From positions 447,584-511,583 of the forward strand of contig CAZUGV010000002.1 of assembly GCA_964620425.1 (NCBI GenBank): 64,000 bases of DNA, in the 5' to 3' direction. The stretch comes from DASXUG01 sp964620425. Its GTDB lineage: Bacteria; Pseudomonadota; Gammaproteobacteria; Burkholderiales; Methylophilaceae. The translations under genes were made by a program, and so were the position numbers. Below the pieces are notes generated by a model. It was not told where the DNA came from. It worked only from the letters and a program-made list of their open reading frames with translations, and made no database searches. This document shows, piece by piece, positions 36,056-45,625 of this stretch (its first letter is position 1; each line of letters opens with the position of its first letter).

Positions 36056-37765
36056 TTAGCCAGCAATGCTGAGCAGTGTACTGAATATTTGGTTAGCAAC
36101 TTGCATTAGCTTGCCAGCTGCCTGGTAAGCCTGTTGATAACGCATTAAGTTGGCAGCCTCTTCATCTAAATTGACGCCAGAGGTCGCCGCTTGTTCTTTG
36201 GTAATGCCGTTCAACATATTGCTTTCCGCAGTGCTGGAAAGTTTCATTTCGTTTGATTTAACACCTGTTTCGCTGACCAGTTGACTGAAGGCACTCGAGA
36301 AGCTGATTAGAGTGCCATTGCTTGAGTTGCTGTTATATACCAAATTTTGATTTTGTAAATCATTCAATTTAGTAGCGTTTGAGCCGTCACCAAGCAGACC
36401 GTTTGTTGACGTAGTGGAGGACGCAGCTGCAATTTTACTGGTAGAAGTTAACAAAAACTTAAATCTTGTAGCAAAATCCGCAGTAGGCTTAATTAAAAAA
36501 CTATCGCCATTGTTCATGCTGCCGCTAGCGATTGAGAAGTTCAGACCATCAACAGTTGCTGTCAGTGGTAAGCTAGCCGATGACGCTAACTGTGTATTAT
36601 CGCTTAAGCGAGTGATTACATAGTTGCCAGAGTTATCGCGCGCTAGGCTGTAATTGCTACTTGTTAGGTATTGGGTATTTGTTTGTGTTGCCGCTGGAAC
36701 AGGCGGAGTTGGGTCAGTAATTGTTACACTTATCGAAGCGGAGCCAGTATTACTAGAATTTGCTATACCTGTTGGTGAGTTCGTATTAAAAAATGGGGAG
36801 CCAGCGTTGCCACTCAAGTCTTTACCTGCTGCCTGCGTTGCGTTGACTCGAGTTGCCAGTTCTGTAGCAATTTGCCCTAATTGATTTTGAATTTTGTCTA
36901 GAGACTTTTCTCGAAACTCCAATAAGCCGCCTAGCGTTCCACCAGTGAGTGTGTTTGTACCTAGCTGTATAGGGTTGCTAGCGTTAGCGCCAGTATAGGC
37001 CACTTCAATGCGCGAGCTATCCGAAACCGAGCTTACTGCCGATAGCGAGTATGCACTTGTCCCCATGACTACTGGTAAACCATTACCAATAAAGACGTTG
37101 TAATAATTGCCTTGCGCCACGGTAGTGGTTTGTACTTGTTTGCTCAGCTCTGTCACGAGCTGATCACGTTTATCCAGCAAATCATTGGGGGGCTGACCTG
37201 TGGAGTTATAGGCTTTTTCAATCGTATCGTTCAGTGATGCAATTTGCTGAGTATAGGCGTTGATAGTGCTTACAGTAGCAGGGATTTGTTGATTGACTTC
37301 TTTTTGCATATCCGCTAATTGATTGCCTAAACTATTAAAGCGATTGGCTAAAGATTGAGCAGCCGACATAACTGTTTGTCGAGTAGGTGCATCACTAGGG
37401 TTGGCCGTTAATTTACTGAGGCTTGCAAAAAAATCCTTCAGTGCAGGTGTTAGCCCAGCATCCGCATCGGAAAGCATATTGTCAATTTTAGAAATTTTTG
37501 CCGCATATGTACCACTTGCATTGCTGGATGATTGTGCATTCAGAGCTTGTTTTTGTAGAACATCGTTATAGATGCGCTTAACTGTGGAGATTTCCACACC
37601 TTGTCCAAAGTAACCTGAACCAAATTGTTGTGGAGTCGCTGCTGCTTGTACTATTTGCTGACGGCTATACCCTGGCGTGTTGGCATTAGCGATGTTATGT
37701 CCAGTCGTACTGATGCCAGCCTGTGCGGCGGCAAGGGCACTTTGACCTACGCTGAAAACACTCAT
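36056..37765 (-). CDS. flgK: Flagellar hook-associated protein FlgK (HAP1)
   Basis: A 569-residue protein with the conserved N-terminus SVFSVGQSALAAAQAGIST followed by GHNIANANTPGYSRQ, and a C-terminus with SGVNLDEEAANLMRYQQAYQA. The middle part is variable and rich in Ser, Thr and Asn. FlgK forms the first junction layer on the hook. The 65-base gap before it contains a candidate sigma-28 promoter, so flgKL may be made late, after hook completion. Confidence 0.95.
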   Translation of the reverse strand: MSVFSVGQSALAAAQAGISTTGHNIANANTPGYSRQQIVQAAATPQQFGSGYFGQGVEISTVKRIYNDVLQKQALNAQSSSNASGTYAAKISKIDNMLSDADAGLTPALKDFFASLSKLTANPSDAPTRQTVMSAAQSLANRFNSLGNQLADMQKEVNQQIPATVSTINAYTQQIASLNDTIEKAYNSTGQPPNDLLDKRDQLVTELSKQVQTTTVAQGNYYNVFIGNGLPVVMGTSAYSLSAVSSVSDSSRIEVAYTGANASNPIQLGTNTLTGGTLGGLLEFREKSLDKIQNQLGQIATELATRVNATQAAGKDLSGNAGSPFFNTNSPTGIANSSNTGSASISVTITDPTPPVPAATQTNTQYLTSSNYSLARDNSGNYVITRLSDNTQLASSASLPLTATVDGLNFSIASGSMNNGDSFLIKPTADFATRFKFLLTSTSKIAAASSTTSTNGLLGDGSNATKLNDLQNQNLVYNSNSSNGTLISFSSAFSQLVSETGVKSNEMKLSSTAESNMLNGITKEQAATSGVNLDEEAANLMRYQQAYQAAGKLMQVANQIFSTLLSIAG

Positions 37766-37795
37766 AACTTTTTATCCTTTAGCTACTTATCAATA

Positions 37796-37822
37796 ATAAC
37801 GAGCAAACCTAACAAAACTTTA
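37796..37822 (-). promoter_or_regulatory. Candidate sigma-28 (FliA) promoter for flgKL
   Basis: On the minus strand the -35 box TAAAGTTT (37822-37815) matches the FliA consensus exactly. After 11 bases comes CTCGTTAT (37803-37796), which matches the -10 box GCCGATAA only in part (4 of 8, keeping the central CG). Spacing is correct, and it lies 30 bases before the flgK ATG. Confidence 0.45.
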
Positions 37823-37830
37823 ATATTGTT

Positions 37831-38970
37831 TTAAGCCTCATCATTATTGTTGTTTATTTTTTGAATCACTTGATGCAGTTTGTTGGCATAGTGTGGATCA
37901 GTGGCATAGCCTGCAGTTTGAATGGCTTTGGCGTAATCTTTTGGGTTTTGCAGGTTATCCATCACTTTGTCGTAACGTGGGTTGTTGCGCATTAAATTGG
38001 CAAAATCTTTAAATGAGTCTGCATATGAATCATACGCGCGGAATTTTTCAACGCGTTTTTGCTTTACCCCATTGATGTATTCGGTAGTGACCGCTTCTGC
38101 CACTTTTCCTGTCCAATTGCCCGTGGCTTTAATACCAAATAAATTGTGGCTATTACTACCATCGGTTGCTCTAATTTCTCGCTTACCCCAGCCTGACTCT
38201 AGCGCAGCCTGACCGAGCATATATTCAGCGGGGATGCCACTAGCACGGCTGGCTGCTTCAGCATGAGGCGCCATTTTTTTGGTGAATATAGTTGTGTTAG
38301 TTGAGTTGCTTACATTCTCAACTGTTTGTGTACTTGCTTCTTTTATTAGTTTTTCATTTTGCAAAGCTTTGGCAATAATCTGCTGCAAGTGTTGCTCGGT
38401 TTCATCGGTGATGTCGTATGCCGGTGCATTAAGCGCATCTTGGTTTTCTTGCTCTTCATCATGCACATAGTCATGCGCTTTAGCTTCAGAACCTGCCATT
38501 GCCTTCAAAGTCTCTAACTGCTGCGCTGTATTGAGTTGTTGCGTGATCCCTTGGGTATTTAAATCATGTCGGACGGGCAATGGTTGACGATTCGCGTCTC
38601 CATTTTTTTCTGTATTGGATTTGTTTGCATTGGTTTCGGATGTTAGCGTTTCGGTTGTCGAGATATTACGGTTGTTACTCAACTGCCTAGCTAACACATC
38701 TGCCAGACCCAAGCCCTTGGATGCCAAGTTGCTGGTGAGTTGTTGATCTAGCATCGAAGTAAATTGGCGACTTTGCTCGCTATCAAAAGGCCCATCTTGG
38801 GGAGTAGCATCGCGCATGCTTTTGAGCATCATATTCATAAATATCGCTTCAAACTGCTTGGCTACGCCTTTAATCGCTTCAGGCGAGTTTTCTTTAGCAG
38901 CTTGTTTTAAGCCATTTAGCCCATTGGCATCTAGGGCTAGTTTTCCTGAGAGGTCGGCTGAGTTAATCAT
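37831..38970 (-). CDS. flgJ: Flagellar rod assembly muramidase FlgJ
   Basis: This 379-residue protein has two domains. Residues of about 20-95 are the rod-binding domain (VAKQFEAIFMNMMLKSMRDA). Residues of about 220-375 are a glucosaminidase-type muramidase (ASGIPAEYMLGQAALESGWGKRE with the catalytic Glu in ALESGWG, then NLFGIKA and YDSYADSFKDFANLM), quoted in pieces. The linker of about 120 residues is long and polar (E. coli FlgJ is 313 residues in total). It cuts peptidoglycan so that the rod can pass. flgI lies 14 bases upstream in the same operon. Confidence 0.95.
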   Translation of the reverse strand: MINSADLSGKLALDANGLNGLKQAAKENSPEAIKGVAKQFEAIFMNMMLKSMRDATPQDGPFDSEQSRQFTSMLDQQLTSNLASKGLGLADVLARQLSNNRNISTTETLTSETNANKSNTEKNGDANRQPLPVRHDLNTQGITQQLNTAQQLETLKAMAGSEAKAHDYVHDEEQENQDALNAPAYDITDETEQHLQQIIAKALQNEKLIKEASTQTVENVSNSTNTTIFTKKMAPHAEAASRASGIPAEYMLGQAALESGWGKREIRATDGSNSHNLFGIKATGNWTGKVAEAVTTEYINGVKQKRVEKFRAYDSYADSFKDFANLMRNNPRYDKVMDNLQNPKDYAKAIQTAGYATDPHYANKLHQVIQKINNNNDEA

Positions 38971-38984
38971 CTCATTCGCCTTTG

Positions 38985-40163
38985 TTAAATCACTTCCAAA
39001 TCCGCATGTAATGAGCCTGCTGCTTTCATGGCTTGTAAAATTGCGAGTAAATCTTGCGGGGTTGCGCCAATCGCATTCAGTGCTTTGATAACATCAGATA
39101 AATTTGCACCAGCGGGCAGTTGCAAAACTTTGCCTGGTTCTTTTTGAATATCAATTTGGGAGCGCGCAGTCGACACTGTTTGCCCGCTTGAAAGTGCACC
39201 AGGTTGGCTAATGACAGGTGAAGTACTAATCACAATAGACAAATTGCCATGAGAAACAGCGCAACTATCAAGTGTCACAGCTTTGTTCATCACTACAGAA
39301 CCAGTCCGCGCATTCAGTATGATTTTTGCCGCGCTTTGTGCAGGTGAAACAGTGAGCGATTCTAGCGAGCCTAAAAATGCTACTCGGTTATTAATATCAG
39401 GAATTTTTACATTGATGACGCGACCATCTTGCGCCGCAGCGGTGCCAGCCCCAAACTTATTATTGATGGCATCAACCACCATGCTGGCGGTTGAAAAATC
39501 AGAATCATTTAGTTCTAAATTGATTTTATCCGCATTCGCAATGGCATTGGGGATACTACGCTCCACCGTTGCGCCTCCTGAAATTCGACCCACGCCTAAA
39601 TGGTTGATTTGCGTTTGGCTACCATTTGCAGACGCACCTACACCACCCACTACCAAGTTGCCTTGACTAATCGCATATACCTTACCATCAGCACCTTTCA
39701 GTGGTGTCATTAACAATGTGCCCCCACGTAGACTTTTGGCATTACCCATTGAAGATACCGTGACATCAAGGGATTGACCAGGTTGTGCAAAAGCAGGCAA
39801 GGAGGTTGTGACCATTACCGCAGCGACGTTTTTAAGTTGCAAGCTAGTGCCTGTGGGGATATTGACGCCCATTTGTTGCATCATGCTGATAATACTTTGC
39901 ACGGTGAATGGTGTTTGGGTGGTTTGGTCACCCGTACCGTCTAAGCCAACAACCAAGCCATATCCGAGCAATTGGTTGTTTCGCACACCTTGAATTGAAG
40001 CTAAGTCTTTTAAACGCTCGGCGTCGGCGTGAGGGCTTAAGGTGATGCTGCAAAAAAATAGTACAGCTAGCAATAACTCACGATGTCTCTTCACCCAAGA
40101 CAATGAAGGCGTCGAAGATGGCTGTGCTGTTTGATGATTGAACAGGTGATTAAGCATTTGCAT
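38985..40163 (-). CDS. flgI: Flagellar P-ring protein FlgI
   Basis: A 392-residue periplasmic protein. A rather long N-terminus (about 25 residues) precedes the signal peptide ELLLAVLFFCSITLSPHADA, and the mature protein starts ERLKDLASIQGVRNNQL. Conserved segments GYGLVVGLDGTGDQT and the C-terminal GATPQDLLAILQAMKAAG are present. It polymerises around the rod in the periplasm and needs FlgA as chaperone. The ATG overlaps the flgH stop (TAATG); a second Met at residue 3 is an alternative start. Confidence 0.95.
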   Translation of the reverse strand: MQMLNHLFNHQTAQPSSTPSLSWVKRHRELLLAVLFFCSITLSPHADAERLKDLASIQGVRNNQLLGYGLVVGLDGTGDQTTQTPFTVQSIISMMQQMGVNIPTGTSLQLKNVAAVMVTTSLPAFAQPGQSLDVTVSSMGNAKSLRGGTLLMTPLKGADGKVYAISQGNLVVGGVGASANGSQTQINHLGVGRISGGATVERSIPNAIANADKINLELNDSDFSTASMVVDAINNKFGAGTAAAQDGRVINVKIPDINNRVAFLGSLESLTVSPAQSAAKIILNARTGSVVMNKAVTLDSCAVSHGNLSIVISTSPVISQPGALSSGQTVSTARSQIDIQKEPGKVLQLPAGANLSDVIKALNAIGATPQDLLAILQAMKAAGSLHADLEVI

Positions 40164-40825
40164 TACAGTGCTCCAATGCTTAAGAAGAACCTAGCTAGGG
40201 CAGAGGTGACTAAGGCGGCATCAATTTTTGAGTTGGTGCGATATTCCACACGTACATCCGCGACTTTGTTAGACGATATTGTATTGCCTGCATTCACAAA
40301 ATCAGGGTTAACCACACCAGATAAGCGCACAAACTCTGTGCCTTTATCTAGCGAAATTTGTTTTTCGCCACTCACCACCAAATTGCCATTGGCTAAAACA
40401 TCGACTACCGTCACGGTGATTGAGCCAGAAAATACGTTACTGGCGTTCGCGGCATCTCTATCCTCATTTGAAGTTTCACTTTTTCCTGTAAAAGTGGCAT
40501 CAGGTACGTCGTGACCAAATAATGCAGAGATGGAACTCGCTACTGAACCTTTTTTACTTCCAGAGCTTCCAGTTGCTTTGGTGGCGGAGGTATTTTCGGC
40601 AATCGTAATGGTCATGATGTCGCCCACTGCTCTTGGACGTCTATCTTCAAACAAAGGGCGATAACCCGCTGGATTATAAATAGCACCACTATTGACAGCC
40701 ACGGGTTGAATCGGTGCTGGTTTTGCAGTTAATGGACCTTGTGTGACTGTGGTTGGCGTCATCGCACAAGCGCTCAATGTGAGTGCTAGGGCGGTAGTAT
40801 TAAGTAAGTTATTCAATTTCAACAT
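40163..40825 (-). CDS. flgH: Flagellar L-ring lipoprotein FlgH
   Basis: A 220-residue outer-membrane lipoprotein with lipobox LTLSAC. The characteristic segments FEDRRPRAVGDIMTITIAENTSA, given here in part as RPRAVGDIMTITI, and NGNLVVSGEKQISLDKGTEFVRLSG (in part GNLVVSGEKQI) are present, as is the C-terminal FFLSIGAL-like end. It forms the L ring in the outer membrane. Stop and start overlap with flgI. Confidence 0.95.
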   Translation of the reverse strand: MLKLNNLLNTTALALTLSACAMTPTTVTQGPLTAKPAPIQPVAVNSGAIYNPAGYRPLFEDRRPRAVGDIMTITIAENTSATKATGSSGSKKGSVASSISALFGHDVPDATFTGKSETSNEDRDAANASNVFSGSITVTVVDVLANGNLVVSGEKQISLDKGTEFVRLSGVVNPDFVNAGNTISSNKVADVRVEYRTNSKIDAALVTSALARFFLSIGAL

Positions 40826-40867
40826 GATTCATCCTTCAGCTTTTCAGGTTATTCCCCCGTCAAACTT

Positions 40868-41650
40868 TTACATCTGTGTTAATTTTTGTAGCATTTGATC
40901 AGATGTCGTAATCGCCTTGCTGTTAATCTCATAAGCGCGTTGCGTTTGTATCATATTAACCAACTCTTCCACCACGTTGACGTTTGAGGTTTCTACATAA
41001 CCTTGTGAGAGTAAGCCCGCGCCATTCGTGCCTGGTGCATTGGTGTTCGCATTGCCAGAGGCTGAACTTTCCACATACAGGTTTTCACCCTTCGCCATTA
41101 AGCCAGCTGGATTAATAAATGTAGCTAATTGCAGTGCGCCGACTTGCGTGGTGGCGGCTTGCCCTGGCAAGGTAATCGAAACTACGCCATCACGGCCAAT
41201 GGTCACGCTTTGTGCATTCGCGGGGATGGTAATCGCCGGTTGTACAGGAAAACCACTAGAGGTCACTAATTGACCTTGGTTATCGGTTTGAAAAGAGCCA
41301 TCACGCGTGTAAGCAGTAGTGCCATCAGGCATTAACACTTGAAAAAAACCGCTACCTTGGATCGCAACATCTTTACTGTTACTAGTTTGTTGTAAGTTGC
41401 CTTGGCTGAACACACGCTCCGTTGCAACAGGGCGAACCCCTGTGCCAAGTTGCAAGCCCGAAGGTAATTGCGTTTGTTGTGAGGACTGTGCGCCAGGTTG
41501 GCGAATATTTTGGTAGAGTAAATCTTCGAACACCGCACGCGAACGTTTGAAACCGTTGGTGCTGACGTTGGCCAAGTTGTTCGAAATCACGTCCATTTGC
41601 GTTTGTTGCGCATCAAGACCTGTCTTGGAAATCCAGAGTGAGCGTATCAT
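40868..41650 (-). CDS. flgG: Flagellar distal rod protein FlgG
   Basis: A 260-residue rod protein with the standard N-terminus SLWISKTGLDAQQTQMDVIS followed by NNLANVSTNGFKR and the C-terminus NVNVVEELVNMIQTQRAYEIN. The length is identical to that of E. coli FlgG (260). It forms the distal rod on which the P and L rings assemble. flgF lies 70 bases upstream and flgH 42 bases downstream. Confidence 0.96.
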   Translation of the reverse strand: MIRSLWISKTGLDAQQTQMDVISNNLANVSTNGFKRSRAVFEDLLYQNIRQPGAQSSQQTQLPSGLQLGTGVRPVATERVFSQGNLQQTSNSKDVAIQGSGFFQVLMPDGTTAYTRDGSFQTDNQGQLVTSSGFPVQPAITIPANAQSVTIGRDGVVSITLPGQAATTQVGALQLATFINPAGLMAKGENLYVESSASGNANTNAPGTNGAGLLSQGYVETSNVNVVEELVNMIQTQRAYEINSKAITTSDQMLQKLTQM

Positions 41651-41720
41651 TTTGTATTCCTTCCAATTAGCGAGTAGTTGCTAACGCGTTGTCATTAGGA
41701 ATATCTTAGCGCAACTCCTT

Positions 41721-42461
41721 CTAAGTCATACTGAGGATCTGCGTGGCTTTACTATCGTTATTCTCAGCTTCTTTGACCAGCTTCATTTGCAAGTCAAATT
41801 GACGTGCCAAGCTAATCATGTCAACCATTGCCTCGACGACGTTGACATTGCTACTTTCCAGTGCGCCACTGATTAGACTGACGTTGGCATCTGCATCAGA
41901 AGGTTGACCGTTCGCATTTTGAAACAATCCATCTTCACCGCGCACCAAATTTTTCTCATTGGGGTTGACCAACTTCAAACGACCAAGCACGTTTGAAGGT
42001 CCTGGTAGGGTGGTGTTATTGACCGCAGAAACCGTCCCATCTTTTGCAATAGTAATGGTTACGTCTGGCGGTATGGTGATTGGGCCACCATCGCCCAATA
42101 TGGTTTTACCATTCCCAGTTTGTAAAACACCATTTTCACTGACCTTGAGCGAGCCGTTACGAGTGTATCCTTCTTTACCATTATCTCGCTGTACCACCAA
42201 CCAGCCTTCGTTTTGGATTGCAACATCTAAAGAGCGTCCAGTTTGTTGAATAACGCCTGGTTGAAAATTTGCGCCTACAGTAGAATCCACCACAAAGGTT
42301 TTGGTTGGTAAACTATCACTAATAACTGGCACTGCTCTAAACGCATCTATTTGAGCGCGAAAGCCAGTGGAGTTAACGTTGGCAAGGTTGTGAGATGTCG
42401 TGGTTTGTTGCTCTAGAATATGTTTCGCGCCTGTCATGGCGGTGTATATCATATGGTCCAT
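41721..42461 (-). CDS. flgF: Flagellar proximal rod protein FlgF
   Basis: A 246-residue rod protein with MDHMIYTAMTGAKHILEQQ, HNLANVNSTGFRAQ and the C-terminal NVNVVEAMVDMISLARQFDL. It belongs to the same family as FlgG but shows the FlgF-type start with an aromatic-methionine pattern. It forms part of the proximal rod in the periplasm. It sits between flgE and flgG, as in other proteobacteria. Confidence 0.95.
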   Translation of the reverse strand: MDHMIYTAMTGAKHILEQQTTTSHNLANVNSTGFRAQIDAFRAVPVISDSLPTKTFVVDSTVGANFQPGVIQQTGRSLDVAIQNEGWLVVQRDNGKEGYTRNGSLKVSENGVLQTGNGKTILGDGGPITIPPDVTITIAKDGTVSAVNNTTLPGPSNVLGRLKLVNPNEKNLVRGEDGLFQNANGQPSDADANVSLISGALESSNVNVVEAMVDMISLARQFDLQMKLVKEAENNDSKATQILSMT

Positions 42462-42505
42462 AGCAGCTCCTTAATGTGCATCAACATCGATAAATAATCA
42501 AAAAA

Positions 42506-43735
42506 CTAACGTAAATTCACCAGCGTTTGCATGACTTGGTCTTGTGTTTTGATAGTTTGTGCATTGGCCTGATAAATACGTTGCGCGGTAATCATGCTGA
42601 CTAACTCGGCGGTTAAATCCACGTTAGAGTCTTCAAGTGCAGAGGATTGTAAAACACCAAGACCGCTGGTATTGGGTGTGCCAACAACAGGCACGCCAGA
42701 CGTTGAGCTTTCGGTCCATTGATTGCCACCTTGTTGCACTAAACCATTCGGGTTAGAAAACTTGACCAATACCAATTGACCTAAGGCTTGAGATTTGCCA
42801 TTGGTATAATTGCCAGTAATAATGCCATCACTACCCACGCTAAACTTGGCTAATTTTCCAGAGTTATTGCCATTTTGATCAAGTGCATTTACGCTAAAGG
42901 CGGAGCCAAATTGGGTACTTTTGGAGTAGTCTAAAGCCACTGCCATGGGTGTCGCTGCGCCAGTGCCAGGGGCAAATGAGGTTGCGTTTACCACCGTTTG
43001 TACAGGTGCTAGACCGTTAGTTGGAAAAGTTAATGTCGAGTTTGGGGCATTGGGGCCTGTTGGATAGGTGGCATTGCCATCCACCGTGTTAAACACACTC
43101 CAAGCTCCAGCACCTGTTTTAACAAAAAAACTTTGCAATACATGAGAGTTGCCCAAGCTATCGAAGACGTTTACCGAAGTGGAGCTAGTGTAAGTGGTCG
43201 GATTAGTCGGAGAGAAGCCCGCATTAGTTAATGTTGGTTTTGTCGAATCTAGGTTCAATGTGCCAGTAACTGTGGTTGTTTGCGTGGGGTTTAAATCTGC
43301 AGTGTTAATCTTAAGGTCGGTTGCTGCGCCAGTTGATAACACCCCTAATGAGTTTGCGAGGTAGCCCGTTAGGCGGTTTCCTTGTGCATCGACTATGAAG
43401 CCTTCTTTATCCATTTGAAACTGACCATTTCGTGAATACGAAACTGCGCCGTTGTTACTCATACGGAAAAAACCGCCGCCATTAATTGCCACATCTAGTG
43501 AGTTGCTGGTGCTACTAATATTACCTTGGGTAAATTGTTGTGCAACAGTAGCTAGCTTAGTACCAATCCCGATTTGAGACGAACCAGTACCAGTGAGTGA
43601 GCTGGCAAACACATCGGCAAACTCAGCGCGTGATTGTTTAAACCCCACCGTGCTAGAGTTTGATACGTTATTGCCAATCACTTCTAAGTTTTTAGATGCA
43701 GCATTTAAACCGCTTAAGCCTTGTTGAAAACTCAT
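42506..43735 (-). CDS. flgE: Flagellar hook protein FlgE
   Basis: A 409-residue hook subunit starting MSFQQGLSGLNAASKNLEV, with NNVSNSSTVGFKQSRAEFADVF (core VGFKQSRAEFADVF) and a C-terminus NVDLTAELVSMITAQRIYQ. The central domain is Thr/Asn-rich. It forms the flexible hook, with length controlled elsewhere by FliK. The gene follows flgD after 52 bases with AGGAGAAC before its ATG. Confidence 0.96.
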   Translation of the reverse strand: MSFQQGLSGLNAASKNLEVIGNNVSNSSTVGFKQSRAEFADVFASSLTGTGSSQIGIGTKLATVAQQFTQGNISSTSNSLDVAINGGGFFRMSNNGAVSYSRNGQFQMDKEGFIVDAQGNRLTGYLANSLGVLSTGAATDLKINTADLNPTQTTTVTGTLNLDSTKPTLTNAGFSPTNPTTYTSSTSVNVFDSLGNSHVLQSFFVKTGAGAWSVFNTVDGNATYPTGPNAPNSTLTFPTNGLAPVQTVVNATSFAPGTGAATPMAVALDYSKSTQFGSAFSVNALDQNGNNSGKLAKFSVGSDGIITGNYTNGKSQALGQLVLVKFSNPNGLVQQGGNQWTESSTSGVPVVGTPNTSGLGVLQSSALEDSNVDLTAELVSMITAQRIYQANAQTIKTQDQVMQTLVNLR

Positions 43736-43787
43736 GGTGTTCTCCTAAAATAGATTCTGACGTTTGCTTTATAAAAAATGGATTCAA

Positions 43788-44486
43788 TTAATAAATTTGT
43801 TTTAATTCTTGAGTAGTGACTGAGGTTGCATTACTTAGATTAAGCTTGACTCCACTTGAGTTCGTGGTGATGCTGTTGATTCTTTCAAGGCTCAATGTAT
43901 TGACAGTGGCAGCTTTTCCGCCAGAAGTTGCGATAGCCGAAAATTTATAATCTCCTTTAGCTAAAGTGTTACCTTTACTATCGGTACCATCCCAGTTAAG
44001 TGGCAATATGCCCGCGCTTTGTTTGCCTAATGCATATTCTTTGACAACATTCCCGCTAGCATCTTTGATGGTTACGTTAAGGTCATCAGTATTTGCAGGT
44101 ATCTCAACCCCAAACGCGCTAAATGTCGTGGTCTTGCCGTCTTTATCAGTTGAGCTCTCAAGATTAATGGTGTTGCCTGCAACCAGTGCAGAGCGACCAA
44201 TTAAATTAGCCGCTTGTAATGATTCGCTACTTTTTGAGTTGGCCATCATGGTGGAAAGCGTAGTATTCAGCTTATCAATACCTTCAACCGAAGAAAGCTG
44301 CGCCATTTGGCTAGTCACTTGCGCGTTATCCATTGGGTTCAGTGGGTCTTGGTTTTGCATTTGCGTGACTAACAACTTTAAAAATCTATCTTGCGTGCCA
44401 CTGGCAGAAGATGCGCTTTTTTTCGAACCGTTGACTGTGTTTAATAAGTCTGGGCTCGGTCCGTTGCTTGCAGTTACTGTGGTCAT
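43788..44486 (-). CDS. flgD: Flagellar hook-capping protein FlgD
   Basis: A 232-residue hook cap. The N-terminal conserved piece is QDRFLKLLVTQMQNQDPLNP followed by MDNAQVTSQMAQLSSVEG. A Tudor/Fn3-like C-terminal half contains LNWDGTDSKGNTLAKGDYKF. It caps the growing hook so that FlgE subunits can insert. It sits between flgC and flgE as expected. Confidence 0.96.
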   Translation of the reverse strand: MTTVTASNGPSPDLLNTVNGSKKSASSASGTQDRFLKLLVTQMQNQDPLNPMDNAQVTSQMAQLSSVEGIDKLNTTLSTMMANSKSSESLQAANLIGRSALVAGNTINLESSTDKDGKTTTFSAFGVEIPANTDDLNVTIKDASGNVVKEYALGKQSAGILPLNWDGTDSKGNTLAKGDYKFSAIATSGGKAATVNTLSLERINSITTNSSGVKLNLSNATSVTTQELKQIY

Positions 44487-44532
44487 GATGTTTTCCTATG
44501 TCCTGATGAATGTTTCAAACGTAAAGTAGGTT

Positions 44533-44937
44533 TTAATCACCCATTGTCAATGTTTTAAGTAGCATAGATTTTGCAGCGTTCATCGTTTCCACATTGTTTT
44601 GGTAAGAACGCGATGCCGAAATCATATTCACCATTTCTTCTGTTACATTGACGTTTGGCATCGTCACATAACCATTTTTATCTGCCAGCGGGTGTTTTGG
44701 CTCATACACAATTTTGGGCGGCGAGGCATCTTCCACAACCCGATCAACTTTTACAGTATTTACATCTGGGGAGTTACTTGGCATAGCACTAAACACCACC
44801 TGTTTAGCTTTGTAAGGTTTGCCGTTAGCGCTCGTTGCACTGTCCGCATTGGCAAGGTTACTTGCCACTGCGTTTAAGCGTTGTGATTGCGCGCTCATGG
44901 CAGAGCCGGAAATATTAAACACATTAAATAAAGACAT
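44533..44937 (-). CDS. flgC: Flagellar proximal rod protein FlgC
   Basis: A 134-residue rod protein with FNISGSAMSAQSQRLNAVAS, NLANADSATSANGKPYKAKQ and the C-terminal NVNVTEEMVNMISASRSYQN. The length equals that of E. coli FlgC. It forms the proximal rod with FlgB and FlgF. It lies 26 bases after flgB. Confidence 0.96.
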   Translation of the reverse strand: MSLFNVFNISGSAMSAQSQRLNAVASNLANADSATSANGKPYKAKQVVFSAMPSNSPDVNTVKVDRVVEDASPPKIVYEPKHPLADKNGYVTMPNVNVTEEMVNMISASRSYQNNVETMNAAKSMLLKTLTMGD

Positions 44938-44963
44938 GATGAACTCCTAATCTGTAGGCTTGG

Positions 44964-45374
44964 CTACTGACTTTGTATGACTGAAAGCATTTCTTTCACT
45001 TGCCCAGAAATCTTTTTCAAGCTGGCTTCATAGCGAATCGCATTGTCAGCAAATTGATTACGCTCGACATCCATATCCACCGTATTGCCATCCACATTGC
45101 CTTGGGTATCTTTTCTAAACATCGGGTCGCCTGGCGCATTGTCATTGTTGCCGTTAACCCCATCTAAATGGCGTGCAGAAGTTTTCGCTACACTAACCTT
45201 AAGGGTGCCGCCGCCCATCGCATTTTTCATGGCATCACCAAACTCAATATCTTTTGCTTTGTAGTTTGGCGTGTCTGCGTTGGCAATATTCGCCGCAAGT
45301 AGCTCTTGGCGTTGACCGCGCACGCGCAAGGCGTTTTGCTGAAAACTTAAAAGGTTATCTAATTTGTTAATCAT
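44964..45374 (-). CDS. flgB: Flagellar proximal rod protein FlgB
   Basis: This 136-residue protein is the first gene of the minus-strand rod-hook operon. It has LLSFQQNALRVRGQRQELLA, NIANADTPNYKAKDIEFGD, an HLDG segment and a C-terminal NAIRYEASLKKISGQVK. It starts the rod next to the MS ring. The divergent flgA lies 251 bases away. I could not find a convincing sigma-54 or sigma-70 promoter for flgB in that gap; a TTGCAC about 45 bases upstream of the start is the best -35 candidate. Confidence 0.95.
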   Translation of the reverse strand: MINKLDNLLSFQQNALRVRGQRQELLAANIANADTPNYKAKDIEFGDAMKNAMGGGTLKVSVAKTSARHLDGVNGNNDNAPGDPMFRKDTQGNVDGNTVDMDVERNQFADNAIRYEASLKKISGQVKEMLSVIQSQ

Positions 45375-45444
45375 ATGGGTTCTCCAATGATGCTATTCCA
45401 ATGAATCTAAAATAGAGTGCAACCGCTGCAAAAATTGCAAACCT

Positions 45445-45471
45445 TAAAGATTTGCTTTTCAAAGCCGATAA
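45445..45471 (+). promoter_or_regulatory. Sigma-28 (FliA) promoter for flgA
   Basis: TAAAGATT at 45445-45452, an 11-base spacer, and GCCGATAA at 45464-45471. The -10 box is a perfect match to the FliA consensus and the -35 box differs at one of eight positions. It lies 154 bases before the chosen flgA start and points away from flgB. Confidence 0.85.
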
Positions 45472-45625
45472 CACTTGATGTAGATGATGAGTTGCAGTGT
45501 AACTTTTTTGTCATCAATTCAATTGCCCGAATAAGCGGCAAAATGGCGAGCTTTTCCAAGCTTTCATAAGTGCGCATACTCGTAAAATGTCATAAGTGAA
45601 ATTACTTAATGATAGAGGTGGCATC

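Noticed and set aside
45375..45620. Sigma-54 promoter for flgB
   Set aside because: GG and GC pairs occur, but none has the ten-base spacing of a -24/-12 promoter on the minus strand.
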